A stretch of DNA of 64,000 nucleotides from Variovorax sp. IB41 (GCF_016405905.1 NZ_JAEFCB010000001.1:248001-312000), one strand, 5' to 3'. Shown: positions 53,849 through 63,574, counted from the stretch's first letter. Numbers and translations: made by a program. Notes: generated by a model not told the origin, from the sequence alone.

Positions 53849-54508
53849 TCAGGCCGCTTCGAGCAGCTGCAGGCGCTTCTGGTTGGCCTGGGCCAGCGTG
53901 GTGGGGTTGTCCCACGTGCCGTCGACATTGAGCGTCGTGGTCAGCGCGTAGACGCCGGTGGGGTACGCCAGGCGCAGCGGATTGTTGACGCTGCTGACGT
54001 CGATCACGTCGCCCTCGACGTAGTCGCCGTAGGCGATGAAGTACTCGGGGTGCGGCGAGAAGGTCAGGTTCTGGTTGGGGCGCGCCTGCACCGCATACAC
54101 GGTGCTGCCCGACATGGTCACGCCGACGGCGGCTTGCGACTTGAGCGGGATGCTCTTGGTCTCGGCCAGGTAGTAACGGTCCTTGTCCGCGCCCGCGGCC
54201 GGGTCGATGAACTGGTAGGCGCCGTTGTAGTCGAGCGTGATCTTGTTCAGCCCGTTGTGCGGAATGTAGAGCTCGGTCGCGGCGAACTGGATGCCGGGCT
54301 TCAGTTCGCCCGTTTCGGCCCACGAGAAGCCGGTTTCGACGGACCACTCGAACTTGACGCGCGCGGTCGTGCTCGGGTTCGAGTACTTGGCGAACCAGGC
54401 GAGCGACAGGGCGTTCGGCGACCAACTCGTGGGGTCGTTTTGGAACACCATGAAAAATGCCGAATGGCTTGCACGGTTGTTGACGGTGATCGAATAAGTC
54501 TTGCCCAT
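53849..54508 (-). CDS. RhiA-like protein
   Basis: A 219-residue beta-rich protein without signal peptide. The N-terminus MGKTYSITVNNRASHSAFFM, then SLAWFAKYSNPSTTARVKFE and TGELKPGIQFAATEL, resembles the RhiA family, named from a rhizosphere-expressed rhizobial protein; this is recalled, not searched. Its role is unknown. It lies between the FHA and tail-collar genes of the TOMM locus, with 138 and 84 bases of gap, the largest in that cluster, so it may have its own promoter. Confidence 0.55.
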   Translation of the reverse strand: MGKTYSITVNNRASHSAFFMVFQNDPTSWSPNALSLAWFAKYSNPSTTARVKFEWSVETGFSWAETGELKPGIQFAATELYIPHNGLNKITLDYNGAYQFIDPAAGADKDRYYLAETKSIPLKSQAAVGVTMSGSTVYAVQARPNQNLTFSPHPEYFIAYGDYVEGDVIDVSSVNNPLRLAYPTGVYALTTTLNVDGTWDNPTTLAQANQKRLQLLEAA

Positions 54509-54646
54509 GACGCTCTCCAGAAGAAGTGGTTGGTTGAACAGTTCGCGCCACGGTGGCTGCGAACTGGAACCGACTCTAGGGAGCCGTCGCCCTCAACGGA
54601 ATTACAGGCAATTACACCCACCGCAGTCTGCGGAATGCGCAGCCGC

Positions 54647-55582
54647 TCAGCCCTGCGCGCCGCCCTGGATGAGAAACGGAAAACTGCCGAAGCGCACGTC
54701 GCCGCGCCGCCGCTCGACCAGTTGCGCATCGGCCGGCTGCGCGGGCAGCGCATTGAGGATCTGGTGCTTCGCGCGAAAGATCTGGATGTTCACGTACGAG
54801 GGCTCCACGCCGAGCATGCGCGAGAGCTCGTCCAGCGCGATCCAGCCCTGGCTCTGCGGCGCCAGGCCGCGTTGCGCGTCCTGCGAACGCACGCGCGCGA
54901 GGGTCACGAGCGTGTAGTGGTGGATGCGTTCGCCGAGCGAGACCGACTTGCCGCCCGTTACCAGGTTCAGGCTCGTGTGCTCCTCGTTCTGGCTCACGTT
55001 GAAGTGCAACGCCACGTCCACGGGCTGCGACGATGCCGTCGCGATCGTGTTCACCGCGGTCGATTCCAGGTCGTCGCACAGCACGAACTCCCACGTGCTG
55101 CCGGCGGTGCGGACCATCGCGCCATCGGCCAGGCGATCGATGCCGTCGATGTGCTCGTGCACCCATTGGCCTTCGTGGAAATAGACGTTCGCCTCGGGCT
55201 GGTTCGCATCCGGCAGCAGGTTCTCGCGCAGGCTCAACGGCAGCGGCGTGCCATGCCCTTCGCCTGGAAAAAGACAGGTGACCGGCGGCGCGAGATCCTC
55301 GGCGATCCACACCGATTCCTCGCCCAGGCCGAGGCGCACTTCGGCGCCTGGCGGCAGCACGGTCCAGCGGCCGTTCGGCAGGCGCTCGCCATTCAGCGTG
55401 GTGCCGTTGCGGCTCTGGTCGACGATCTCCCAGGCCTGCCGGTTCCACCGGGCCAGCGCGTGGATCTGCGAGATATCCGGCGCCTGCAGCACCGTCTGGC
55501 AGGCCGAGGGGCGGCGGCCGAACGCGTGCAGCGGGCGCAGCACGGTGCCGCGTTGATCGAGCTTGTTCCTGAAGACGGCCAT
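54647..55582 (-). CDS. FHA domain protein
   Basis: A 311-residue protein with an N-terminal FHA domain (about 15-85): LRPLHAFGRRPSACQTVLQA with GR, PDISQIHALARWN with S-x-x-H and QSRNGTTLNGERLP. FHA domains bind phosphothreonine peptides. A middle region is of unknown fold and a C-terminal helical region (about 225-290, HHYTLVTLARVRSQDAQRG, LDELSRMLGVEPSYVNIQIF) may be a DNA-binding or regulatory helix bundle. A likely reader of the kinase at 59390-63454. It follows the cyclodehydratase by 26 bases. Confidence 0.85.
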   Translation of the reverse strand: MAVFRNKLDQRGTVLRPLHAFGRRPSACQTVLQAPDISQIHALARWNRQAWEIVDQSRNGTTLNGERLPNGRWTVLPPGAEVRLGLGEESVWIAEDLAPPVTCLFPGEGHGTPLPLSLRENLLPDANQPEANVYFHEGQWVHEHIDGIDRLADGAMVRTAGSTWEFVLCDDLESTAVNTIATASSQPVDVALHFNVSQNEEHTSLNLVTGGKSVSLGERIHHYTLVTLARVRSQDAQRGLAPQSQGWIALDELSRMLGVEPSYVNIQIFRAKHQILNALPAQPADAQLVERRRGDVRFGSFPFLIQGGAQG

Positions 55583-55608
55583 CGTTGCTTTTTTCCTTCT
55601 GCCTTGCG

Positions 55609-57735
55609 TCAGACGTAGAGCGCCTGCGGATTGAGGTCGCTCTCCTGCAAAGGCGCGCTGCGCCATCCCATGGCGACCGGCACGCGGTACAGGCGCGGGT
55701 TGCCCAGTTCGGGCCAGATGTGGCACAGGCCCGGCACGACCACCTTCACGGTGCACAGCGGGATGTCGGGCCGCGTGTGGTCGAGCACCACGGTCTCCAT
55801 GCCGAGGGCCGAGGCGATGCCTACGCAGCGGGCGATCTCCTGCGCGATGTCTGCTTCTGCGGCACAGGCGGCCGGACGCATCGGCGTTGCGTCGCCTGGC
55901 ATGAGAAAACGTGGCGCGCCGTTCGCATCGTCCGAATGCGGAACGACGAACTTCTTTTCAGCCGCGATCAACTGGCTCATTTCCGTGAGCGCGCGTTCGC
56001 AAGCCAGCACGGGATTCGGACTGCAGCCGAAGCCGATGGCCCAGTCGCCGGTCGTTCGGTGGCGGCCGATGGCGGCCACCACCGGAATGCCGAAGTCGTG
56101 GGTGATGTCGAGCATCCAGTAGTGCCACGACGGCCCGAGGCCGCGTGCGACCCGCGCGAGGCTCTCGGCGGACAGGATGCCGAGGTCGATGGCCGGCCGT
56201 TGAATCCGCCCGTACCACCAGATGGCCGCGGCATCGCGCTCCACAAGTTCGAGGAAGCCTTGAAGAATGGCCTCCTCGCGCGTGTTGCCGGCGGCGCAGC
56301 CGTTCGATGTCCATACCGCGTGACGTTGGCTCTGCGCAGGTGCGTTGGCGTAGCAGAAGGACAGTGGGAGGTAACAACGTTCGTTCGATGTCAGCGACCA
56401 CGCCGGTGCCCACCAGGCGGTGTCGTTCGCCGAAGCGGCCTGCAGGGCGACCGCGTGCGGCGGCCTCTTCCCCTCCTCGCGCTGACGTTCGCTGAAGCGC
56501 GCGAGCTCGTGCGCCGGGATGCAACGCGCATCCAGCGCCGATGCCGCCGCGATGACAAAGGCTTCATCGCCCTGATGGAAAGCGGCATACCGCTCGATCG
56601 CCTCGCACATCGCGCTCGCACGCGACTGCTCGGTAGACATGCCCTTGCCGAGGCACACCTGCGCCAGCGCGTTCGCGGGAGAAGTGCCGTGCGCGGCCGG
56701 CGTCCTGAAGATCTCGCTGCGGTAGACCGTCAACGCGTCTTCCACTTCGTCGCCCAGCGGCACGACTCGTGCGATGACGCCGCACAGCGGATCGACGTGC
56801 GAGGCCAGGCGCGCGACCGTGGCCGACGCAGGCATCGTGCGCCAGCCGCCGTCGGGCCGCGCGCTGGCAAGACAAGGCGCGAGCGTGACCGGCTCGCGCT
56901 GCAGCCGTGCCATGAGCCCGGCGTCTCCGCAGTGCGGACATTGGGGCCGCGCCACGACGGTATGCGGCTGCAGAGGGTCGAGCGTCCACAATTGCTGACT
57001 GCGCTGCGCGACGGTGCCCCTCGCCAACGCAAGCAAGTCCTTCAACCGTGCCTCGATGAGTTCGCGGTCAGCGCGCACCGGCACGCCGATGGCTTCGCCG
57101 CCATGCCGGGCTTGCCACCAGGCCCGTGCAGGCTGGTTCCGCAGCAGGCGGTGCGCGAGGCAATGCCAGCATGCCGTCGCTTCGTGCGGCGCGAACAACG
57201 GCCCGACCATCGCCTGCTCTCCGCTCGGCTTGACCAGCAGCCAGGGCCTTTTGTCTGCCCACTGCTTTGCGTCGATCTGCCCGAGCCTGGGATCGAGGTA
57301 GTCGTCGCAGAACACGATCGTCAACGCACCGCCGCTTGCCACCTCATGCCACCAGCGCAAGGCAGCCTCTTCATCCACCGCCTTCGACAGCACGACGACA
57401 TCCGCCTGCTCATTCAATCGCACACGCGCGCCCGGCGACGAGAAGTCCGGAACGACGTACCGCGCCGCGCCATCACCGCGCACCGGCCTCACGAGGCCCT
57501 GCCGCACCAGCGCCTCCAGCGCATGCAGCATTTCCGCCAGCAGCGCGGGCGGCCCCTCGGTGCGGCAGTGCGAAGCCAGGCTCACGCCTTCGCGCAGCAC
57601 GCGTTCGACGGCCAGCACACCCGGCGAGCCGACTGAGAGCAGTTCGGTCTCGCTCAGCAGCAGCAGTCCGTCCGGCTGCACCAGCGGCGGCAGGTATCTG
57701 TCATGCCATCGGAAGACGTCGGTGAAGAGGTCCAT
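55609..57735 (-). CDS. TOMM cyclodehydratase: fused E1-like and YcaO domains
   Basis: A 708-residue fusion that forms azoline rings on Cys, Ser or Thr of a precursor peptide using ATP. Residues 1-280 are the E1-like partner with zinc Cys pairs (ACWHCLAHRLLRN and QCPHCGDAG). Residues about 330-700 are YcaO: SRASAMCEAIERYAAFHQGD, NGCAAGNTREEAILQGFLEL, VERDAAAIWWYGR and LTEMSQLIAAEKK, with the ATP-binding Glu residues. It ends LNPQALYV without the PxPxP seen in some YcaOs. It follows the methyltransferase by 10 bases. Confidence 0.9.
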   Translation of the reverse strand: MDLFTDVFRWHDRYLPPLVQPDGLLLLSETELLSVGSPGVLAVERVLREGVSLASHCRTEGPPALLAEMLHALEALVRQGLVRPVRGDGAARYVVPDFSSPGARVRLNEQADVVVLSKAVDEEAALRWWHEVASGGALTIVFCDDYLDPRLGQIDAKQWADKRPWLLVKPSGEQAMVGPLFAPHEATACWHCLAHRLLRNQPARAWWQARHGGEAIGVPVRADRELIEARLKDLLALARGTVAQRSQQLWTLDPLQPHTVVARPQCPHCGDAGLMARLQREPVTLAPCLASARPDGGWRTMPASATVARLASHVDPLCGVIARVVPLGDEVEDALTVYRSEIFRTPAAHGTSPANALAQVCLGKGMSTEQSRASAMCEAIERYAAFHQGDEAFVIAAASALDARCIPAHELARFSERQREEGKRPPHAVALQAASANDTAWWAPAWSLTSNERCYLPLSFCYANAPAQSQRHAVWTSNGCAAGNTREEAILQGFLELVERDAAAIWWYGRIQRPAIDLGILSAESLARVARGLGPSWHYWMLDITHDFGIPVVAAIGRHRTTGDWAIGFGCSPNPVLACERALTEMSQLIAAEKKFVVPHSDDANGAPRFLMPGDATPMRPAACAAEADIAQEIARCVGIASALGMETVVLDHTRPDIPLCTVKVVVPGLCHIWPELGNPRLYRVPVAMGWRSAPLQESDLNPQALYV

Positions 57736-57745
57736 CGGCGGCGGG

Positions 57746-58606
57746 CTACGCGTCATGCGGCGATCCCAATGCGAAGCGGGCGACCGTATAGGGCCATTGG
57801 CCGCTCGTCGCCTGGAAGGCGGTCTCGAAGAGCCGGTGCTGTTCGGAGAACTGCGCATAGAGGTGGTCTTCGGAGCGCACGCGGATCGACGGATGGATGG
57901 CCGCGACACGTGCCGAATCCTCGAACCCCGACACCACCGGCAGGTGCATGCCGCCCACCTGCACGGGCATGCGCGCGAGGATCGGGTGGACGTAGTCCAG
58001 CACGAGCGCACACGTCGCCGAACGCCCGTCGCACCATTCGGCCATGCGATGCAGCATGACTTCCAGCGGCGCCTGCGGCAGATAGGGGCACACGCCCTCC
58101 AGCATCAGCAGCACGGGACGATCGCCGTGCAACGCCACCGCGTCGAGCCACGCGGGGTCCAGCACCGAGCATGCGAGATTGCGCTCCTGTTCGGCGGGCG
58201 CCACATGCGCTTCACGCAGCCGGACGGCATCGGGCAGGTCGACGTTGAGCCAGTCGACGCCACTGTGCCCGCCCAATCGACTGCGGCGCGTGCACAGCCC
58301 CGCGCCCAGCGTGACGCCGATGCCGTGCGGATGCGCCGTGAAGAACTCCGCCGCGAAGCGATCGATCAGCGCGGCCCGCGAGACCACGCCCCGCACGAAC
58401 GCCGCATCCCCCGCATACGCTGCAAGGTCGAGCGCCATCGCCGCGGCGATGCGCTCCGCTTCGGGATCGGAGAACACCGACCCCGCGGCATCGTGGGTCG
58501 CACCGCTCGCACCACTCGCACTGGCGCGCGCGGCCAGCGTCAGCAGCAGCGTCGCCGTGGCGCCTTGCAGCGCGGTCTTCGGCTCAGCAGGTGAACGGAT
58601 AGGCAC
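57746..58606 (-). CDS. LCM-family SAM-dependent methyltransferase (TOMM-associated)
   Basis: A 286-residue class-I methyltransferase of the leucine-carboxyl-methyltransferase type. The SAM-binding region reads GIGVTLGAGLCTRRSRLGGH, WLNVDLPDAVRLREAHV and PVLLMLEGVCPYLPQAPLE. It may O-methylate the precursor or product of the TOMM pathway. Its start lies 23 bases inside the 3' end of the TOMM precursor gene, so translation is coupled. Target residue unknown. Confidence 0.85.
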   Translation of the reverse strand: MPIRSPAEPKTALQGATATLLLTLAARASASGASGATHDAAGSVFSDPEAERIAAAMALDLAAYAGDAAFVRGVVSRAALIDRFAAEFFTAHPHGIGVTLGAGLCTRRSRLGGHSGVDWLNVDLPDAVRLREAHVAPAEQERNLACSVLDPAWLDAVALHGDRPVLLMLEGVCPYLPQAPLEVMLHRMAEWCDGRSATCALVLDYVHPILARMPVQVGGMHLPVVSGFEDSARVAAIHPSIRVRSEDHLYAQFSEQHRLFETAFQATSGQWPYTVARFALGSPHDA

Positions 58607-59372
58607 TGCCCGTGTTGTTGTAGGCGGTGAGCGCGATCGCGCGCATGCCCTCTTCCACCGGCGGCTGCGGGTAGTTGAGCTGGATGGCGTTCTTGATCAG
58701 CGCCCCGTCGCTCCCCTTCAGGTTCCACGCGCCGCGCTTGGCATCCCAGGTGAGTTGCGGGTTGGTGGCCATGCGGATCTCGAAGTTGAACGGGTTGTTG
58801 TAGCCCAGCCATTGGCTCAGCACCGGGGCCTTGTCGGTGCCCGGCGCGCGCGTGAGCTCGGCCAGGAACTCCGGCGACTTCCAGGCGAGCGCGATGGCGC
58901 GCAGCACCACGCCGCCGAAGGCCAGCAGCGAATCCGCGCCGCCGCCCGGAATACCCAGGCCCGTGGGCAAGGCGCCCTGCACCGGTCCGGGCGGCGCGGG
59001 CGGCGGGTCGAACGCGGCCGCCGAGCCCATGAAGTTGGGGAACACCTGGTAGTAGGCCGCGAGCGCCTCGGGCGCGAGCGCCGCCGGCGCCTCCGGCAGC
59101 ACGATGACGAAGGCGTCGTCGGGGCCGATCCAGCCGGCCGTGAGCATCGGCTTCCACTCGGCCCACATCGCGGGGTTGCTGTCCACGTGCAGGCTGATGT
59201 CCAGCTGCGGCCAGAGCGTCGGCAGGCCGAAGTCGCGGTGCAGCAGGGGCTGGATGTCTTGCTGGTCGAGCAGTTCGCGGCGGTACGCATCGTCCTGCCA
59301 CGATCGCGCGATGGCCCTGAGGTAGGCGAGGCGGAATTCGAGCAACGGCTCGGCACTTTGGCGCTGGGTCAT
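58584..59372 (-). CDS. TOMM precursor, BMA_0021/BMA_0022-like
   Basis: A 262-residue precursor with a nitrile-hydratase-like leader. Two related helices are visible: LAYLRAIARSWQDDAYRREL near residue 14 and LRAIALAWKSPEFLAELTRA near residue 157. The C-terminal core ends ALTAYNNTGSAYPFTC, offering Ser, Thr and a terminal Cys for cyclisation. The family is known computationally from Burkholderia; its product is not described. It lies 17 bases after the kinase stop and overlaps the methyltransferase start by 23 bases. Confidence 0.8.
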   Translation of the reverse strand: MTQRQSAEPLLEFRLAYLRAIARSWQDDAYRRELLDQQDIQPLLHRDFGLPTLWPQLDISLHVDSNPAMWAEWKPMLTAGWIGPDDAFVIVLPEAPAALAPEALAAYYQVFPNFMGSAAAFDPPPAPPGPVQGALPTGLGIPGGGADSLLAFGGVVLRAIALAWKSPEFLAELTRAPGTDKAPVLSQWLGYNNPFNFEIRMATNPQLTWDAKRGAWNLKGSDGALIKNAIQLNYPQPPVEEGMRAIALTAYNNTGSAYPFTC

Positions 59373-59389
59373 GATGACTTCTTCCTTGT

Positions 59390-62300
59390 TCAAGAAAATT
59401 GCGCAGGCGGTCGCTTGCGCGGGGACAACTCCGGCCGCATCGCGGCCAGATCCTTCATGCGGTCGCGAGCCTCGTCGCTCACGGGCGCGAGCGCCTGCAG
59501 TGCGGTGAGCGCGTCGAATTCGGTGCGGTGCTTGCCGCCCTCGCGCGCCAGCGCCGCGGCATGCGAAAGGCTCTGGACCGCCGCCGCGCGGTCGCCGCCC
59601 GCGCCCAGCAGGTAGCGGGCTTTCTTCAGGTGCAGCTCGGCGCTGTAGAGCCCCTCGTTGAGCTGCGCCACCAGCTGCAGGCAGTCGTCGATGCGCGCGA
59701 TCGCCTCGACCCACCGCTGGTGGCTTGCGAGCGTTTCGGCGGCGAAGGCGCGGTAGTAGGTCTGGCAGTAGCGGCACCCCATGTTCCACAGCGCCTGCAC
59801 GGTGCCGTCGGCCTGCGCGATGTCCGCAAGGTCGCCGGTCGACCAGCAGCGGATGATGTCCGCATAGCCCTGGAACGCCGGCAGGCCGTAGCGCGCGGTG
59901 ATGTCCAGCAGCTCGGTCGTGCTCGCGAGCGCGGCGGCCCGGTCGCCGCGCGCCTGGTGGCCCAGGCTCTGGTAGAGCAGCGCCATGCTCAGCGACGGAA
60001 TGTGCGACATCTCGCGCGCCCACTGCACGGCCTGCGCGGCATCGGCGCGCGCTGCCTCGTCGTGGCCGGCGAACCAGCGCACCAGCGAGCGCCCGGTGGT
60101 CGCCCACACGCGCGTGTCGAAACCGAATTCGGCCGCATGGTGCGCATGCGCCTCGGGGCTGTAGCAGTCGATGGCGTCCGTGAGCGCCACCTCGGCCACG
60201 GCGAAGCGGCCGTCGGAATAGTGCGCCAGGCCCAGGTAGGTCTGCGCGGCGACGTACACGCCCTTGTCCTCCTGCTGCCGCGCATGGCCCAGCAGCCGGT
60301 GGCTCAGCCGCCGCACCTCGTCGCGGTTGCTCGCGACATGGTGGAAGGTGATCATGGTCCACAGGTGCTGCACCTGCTTCTCGCGTGCCACCGTGTCGTT
60401 CAGCAGCTCCTGCGAGAGCGCGATGCGGTCCACCACCTGCGCGTGGGCCCAGCCGTGCTTGTTCATCATCGCCTGCGTGACGTAGCTGTTCACGTCGAGC
60501 CGGGCCTCGCGCTGCGCGTTGCCGTCCAGCCGCGCGACCCAGCCGTCGATGTGCTGCGCATAGGCGATGGTCTCGTCGTTGAGCGAGCGGTGCTGCGTGA
60601 GGCGAAGCTGCCGCACCGCGAGCGCGACCGCCTGCGCGTGATCGCCCGCGTCGGCCCAGTGCTGCGCGACGCCGCCCGGCTCGCTGGCCACGCGCTGCGG
60701 GTAGCGGCGCATCAGCGTCTGCGCCACGCGCTCGTGCTGCTGCCGGCGCTGCGCGACCAGCATGCATTCGTAGGCGGTGTCGCGGATCAGTGCATGCCGG
60801 AAGATGAAGGCGCCGCTCTCCGCGGCGGACGGCTCGGCCGGCATGACCAGGCCGGCCTCGCGCAGGGCCCGCAATTCCCAGTCCACCGCCTCGCGGCTCC
60901 TGCCCGAGCAGGCGGACAGCAATTCCGCATCGAACTGCCGCCCGACGGTGGCGGCCAGCTGGAGCAGGCTCTTGGCCGCGCCGAGCCGGTCGAAGCGGCT
61001 GACCAGAGAATCGCGCAGCGTGACGGGAATGGCCGCCGGCTGCACCGCGTCCTTGAAGACCCAGGTGCCGTCGGCTTCCACCAGGTAGCTGTCCAGCAGC
61101 ATGCGCGCCATTTCTTCGACGAAGAGCGGCACGCCGTCGGTGCGCGCGACGATGTTGCGGATCACCGCGGCATCGACCGTCCTCGGCGCGAGCACCTGGC
61201 GGGCCAGTTGCGTGGCCTGCGCGTCGTCGAGCCTTCGCACCTCGATGCATTCGGCTTCCAGGGCCGGCGGCTTGGTCCACTCGGGCCGCGCGGTCAGCAC
61301 GAGCAGCACGCGCCGGTCCACGAGTTGCGCAACAAGGCTCTCGAGAAATTCGATGCTCGTCGGATCGGCCCAATGCACGTCTTCGACCACCAGCAGGAGC
61401 GGCGCCGATGCGGCCATGTGCAGCAGCCATTGCGCGGTCGATTGCAGCAGCAGCGCCTTCTGCATCGCGGGCGACATCTGGCTCGCCTCGTGCGCGCCCA
61501 GCGGCAGCGACAACCACGCGCAGAAGATCGGGACCACGGACTGGGCATCGCAACCGGCGGCATGCAACGCCTCTTGCAGGCGATCGCGGCGGCTGTCCGG
61601 CGACGCACCTGGCACTGCATCGAGTTGCTGGCGCAGCAGCGAGAGAAACGGCGTCAGCGCGTTGTTCTGGTGTTCGGGCTGGCACTGCGCACCCACGGAC
61701 CTTCGGCCTTCTTGCGCCACGTGCTCGCGCAGCACGTCGACGAGGCAGGACTTGCCGATGCCCGGCTCGCCGCGAATCCACACCGCGCGCCCCTGGCCCT
61801 GGCAGGCCTCCGCCCATTGGGTGCGCAGCAGTTCGAGTTCCGGGTCGCGCCCGATGCAGCGGTGGCCCAACGCGCCCGCAACGGCGATGGGCGGCGAGAA
61901 CGACGGCTTCTGCGGATTGAGCCTGAAGGTCTGGATGCCGGCCGATTGCCCCGGCAGGCTCACGCTGCCGGCCGCATCGAAATGCGCGTGGCGCGACAGC
62001 AGGCGGTAGCTGCTCTCGCTGGCCAGCAGCGTTCCCATGTCGGCCACGCCTTCCAGGCGCATCGCCACGCTCACCGCGTGGCCCGAGGGAATCTCGCCCG
62101 CGGCCACCACGGCCATGCCGGTGTGCATGCCCATGCGGATGCCCAGGTGCGCACCGTGCGCCTGGCGGATGGCCTCGGCCCGGCTGTGGCCGAGGGCCGT
62201 GAGTTCCAGCGCCGTCATGCTGGCCTGCCGCGCGTCGGTGTCGCTTGCGTGCGGGTAACCGAAGAGCACGATCATCCGGTCGCCCAGCGTGCCCGCCAGC

Positions 62301-63454
62301 AGGCCGCCGCGCCGCGTGGCCACGTCGGAGAAACGGCCGAGCTCCTCGCGCTGCAGGAGCTCGAGTTTTTCGATGTCCGACGGCGGCACGGTGCCTTCGA
62401 CGTCTTCGCTGTCTTCACCCTCCCCCGCATCGGGCCACACCGCGACGCTGCAGCACAGCACCGTCAACTGCCGTTTCTCGGAGAAGGCCCGCGGCGACGC
62501 CACGGTGCGCGTGAGCGGATCGTCGTGCAGCTGTTGCTGTTGCTGCTGCGCGGACCGCAGTGCGCCCACGAGGTTGTCGAGCCTGAGCCGCCCGAGTTCG
62601 GCCAGCAGCGTGGCCGCCGAGCCGCAGCGCTCGTCGGCCTTCTTCTTGAGCGCTTGCCGCAGCAGCGCGGCCACGGGATGCCCGGCGATCTCCGCCGGCA
62701 GCGGCACTTCCAGCGGACTGAGCTGCTGGTGAAAGATCTCGGCTGTCGATTCGCCGCGCACGGCGGGTGAACCCGTCAGGCATTCGAGGAACATCAACCC
62801 CCAGGCATAGAGGTCCGAGCGCACGCTGGGCGGCTCGCCGCGCAGTTGCTCGGGCGCGGTGTACGAGGGCGTGCCCAGGCACTCCTCGGCCATCGTGAGC
62901 GTTGGAAACTGAAGGCCCCTGTGCAGCGGGATCACGGTGCTGATGCCGAAGTCCAGCACCTTCGCATGCGGCATTGCGCCGGTGAAGGTGACCATCACGT
63001 TGTCGGGCTTCAAGTCGCGGTGCACGATGCCGGCGCGGTGCGCGCAGTCCAGCGCATCGAGCACCTCGGCCATGAGATGGCCGGTCTCCGTCGCGGTCAG
63101 CGAGCCTCTGCGCCGCACCAGGCTGCGCAGCGTTTCGCCAGGCACGTATTCGAAGACGCCGTACACGCAGTCGCCCTCTTCGCCCTTGTCGAGCAACTGC
63201 ACGATATGCGGGTGGTGCAATGCTGCGCAGAGCTTGGTCTCGCGGTGAAAGCGTGCGACGCGCTGCTTGCCGTCCTCGACCTTCACCACCTTCACGGCAA
63301 CGACGGTGCCCGTGCGGCGCTGCATGGCGCGATAGACCGTGCCATAGCCGCCCGCGCCCAGCACGTCCAACAGGTCGTAGCCGGGAATGTGCTGTGCGAC
63401 CGACTCGCTTGCGTCGCCGCGGCCAATGACGGCGTCCTGCATTTCAGCCCCCAT
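59390..63454 (-). CDS. TOMM system kinase/cyclase/ATPase/TPR fusion regulator
   Basis: A protein of about 1354 residues. Order: Ser/Thr kinase (about 25-280; glycine loop LGAGGYGTVYRAM, catalytic HRDLKPDNVMV, DFG in VLDFGIST), adenylate-cyclase-like domain (about 335-500; LTVLCCSVAVWPD, GDRMIVLFGYPHASDTDARQ), AAA/STAND-type ATPase (about 540-800; IRGEPGIGKSCLVD, LLLVVEDVHWADPTSIEFLE) and TPR-like repeats to the end. It matches the known kinase/cyclase fusion of TOMM loci. The cyclase lacks some usual metal residues on inspection, so it may be inactive. The start is uncertain: 63454, 63442 or GTG 63508. Confidence 0.85.
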   Translation of the reverse strand: MGAEMQDAVIGRGDASESVAQHIPGYDLLDVLGAGGYGTVYRAMQRRTGTVVAVKVVKVEDGKQRVARFHRETKLCAALHHPHIVQLLDKGEEGDCVYGVFEYVPGETLRSLVRRRGSLTATETGHLMAEVLDALDCAHRAGIVHRDLKPDNVMVTFTGAMPHAKVLDFGISTVIPLHRGLQFPTLTMAEECLGTPSYTAPEQLRGEPPSVRSDLYAWGLMFLECLTGSPAVRGESTAEIFHQQLSPLEVPLPAEIAGHPVAALLRQALKKKADERCGSAATLLAELGRLRLDNLVGALRSAQQQQQQLHDDPLTRTVASPRAFSEKRQLTVLCCSVAVWPDAGEGEDSEDVEGTVPPSDIEKLELLQREELGRFSDVATRRGGLLAGTLGDRMIVLFGYPHASDTDARQASMTALELTALGHSRAEAIRQAHGAHLGIRMGMHTGMAVVAAGEIPSGHAVSVAMRLEGVADMGTLLASESSYRLLSRHAHFDAAGSVSLPGQSAGIQTFRLNPQKPSFSPPIAVAGALGHRCIGRDPELELLRTQWAEACQGQGRAVWIRGEPGIGKSCLVDVLREHVAQEGRRSVGAQCQPEHQNNALTPFLSLLRQQLDAVPGASPDSRRDRLQEALHAAGCDAQSVVPIFCAWLSLPLGAHEASQMSPAMQKALLLQSTAQWLLHMAASAPLLLVVEDVHWADPTSIEFLESLVAQLVDRRVLLVLTARPEWTKPPALEAECIEVRRLDDAQATQLARQVLAPRTVDAAVIRNIVARTDGVPLFVEEMARMLLDSYLVEADGTWVFKDAVQPAAIPVTLRDSLVSRFDRLGAAKSLLQLAATVGRQFDAELLSACSGRSREAVDWELRALREAGLVMPAEPSAAESGAFIFRHALIRDTAYECMLVAQRRQQHERVAQTLMRRYPQRVASEPGGVAQHWADAGDHAQAVALAVRQLRLTQHRSLNDETIAYAQHIDGWVARLDGNAQREARLDVNSYVTQAMMNKHGWAHAQVVDRIALSQELLNDTVAREKQVQHLWTMITFHHVASNRDEVRRLSHRLLGHARQQEDKGVYVAAQTYLGLAHYSDGRFAVAEVALTDAIDCYSPEAHAHHAAEFGFDTRVWATTGRSLVRWFAGHDEAARADAAQAVQWAREMSHIPSLSMALLYQSLGHQARGDRAAALASTTELLDITARYGLPAFQGYADIIRCWSTGDLADIAQADGTVQALWNMGCRYCQTYYRAFAAETLASHQRWVEAIARIDDCLQLVAQLNEGLYSAELHLKKARYLLGAGGDRAAAVQSLSHAAALAREGGKHRTEFDALTALQALAPVSDEARDRMKDLAAMRPELSPRKRPPAQFS

Positions 63455-63558
63455 CTTCTTGTTGATCGGCAAACGCCATCCGACGGGCGCCGCAACAAGG
63501 ATTGCCACGCAACACCATCGTTTGAAACACGATTTGTTACTGTAGCTGACGGGGTGAT

Positions 63559-63574
63559 TTTTTCGATCGAAAAA
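63559..63574. promoter_or_regulatory. Perfect 16-base palindrome upstream of TOMM operon
   Basis: TTTTTCGATCGAAAAA is a perfect palindrome in an AT-rich patch, about 105-120 bases before the kinase start. A weaker ATCGT-N7-ACGAT lies at 63517-63533. A dimeric regulator binding here could control the TOMM operon; no regulator is identified. Confidence 0.4.
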
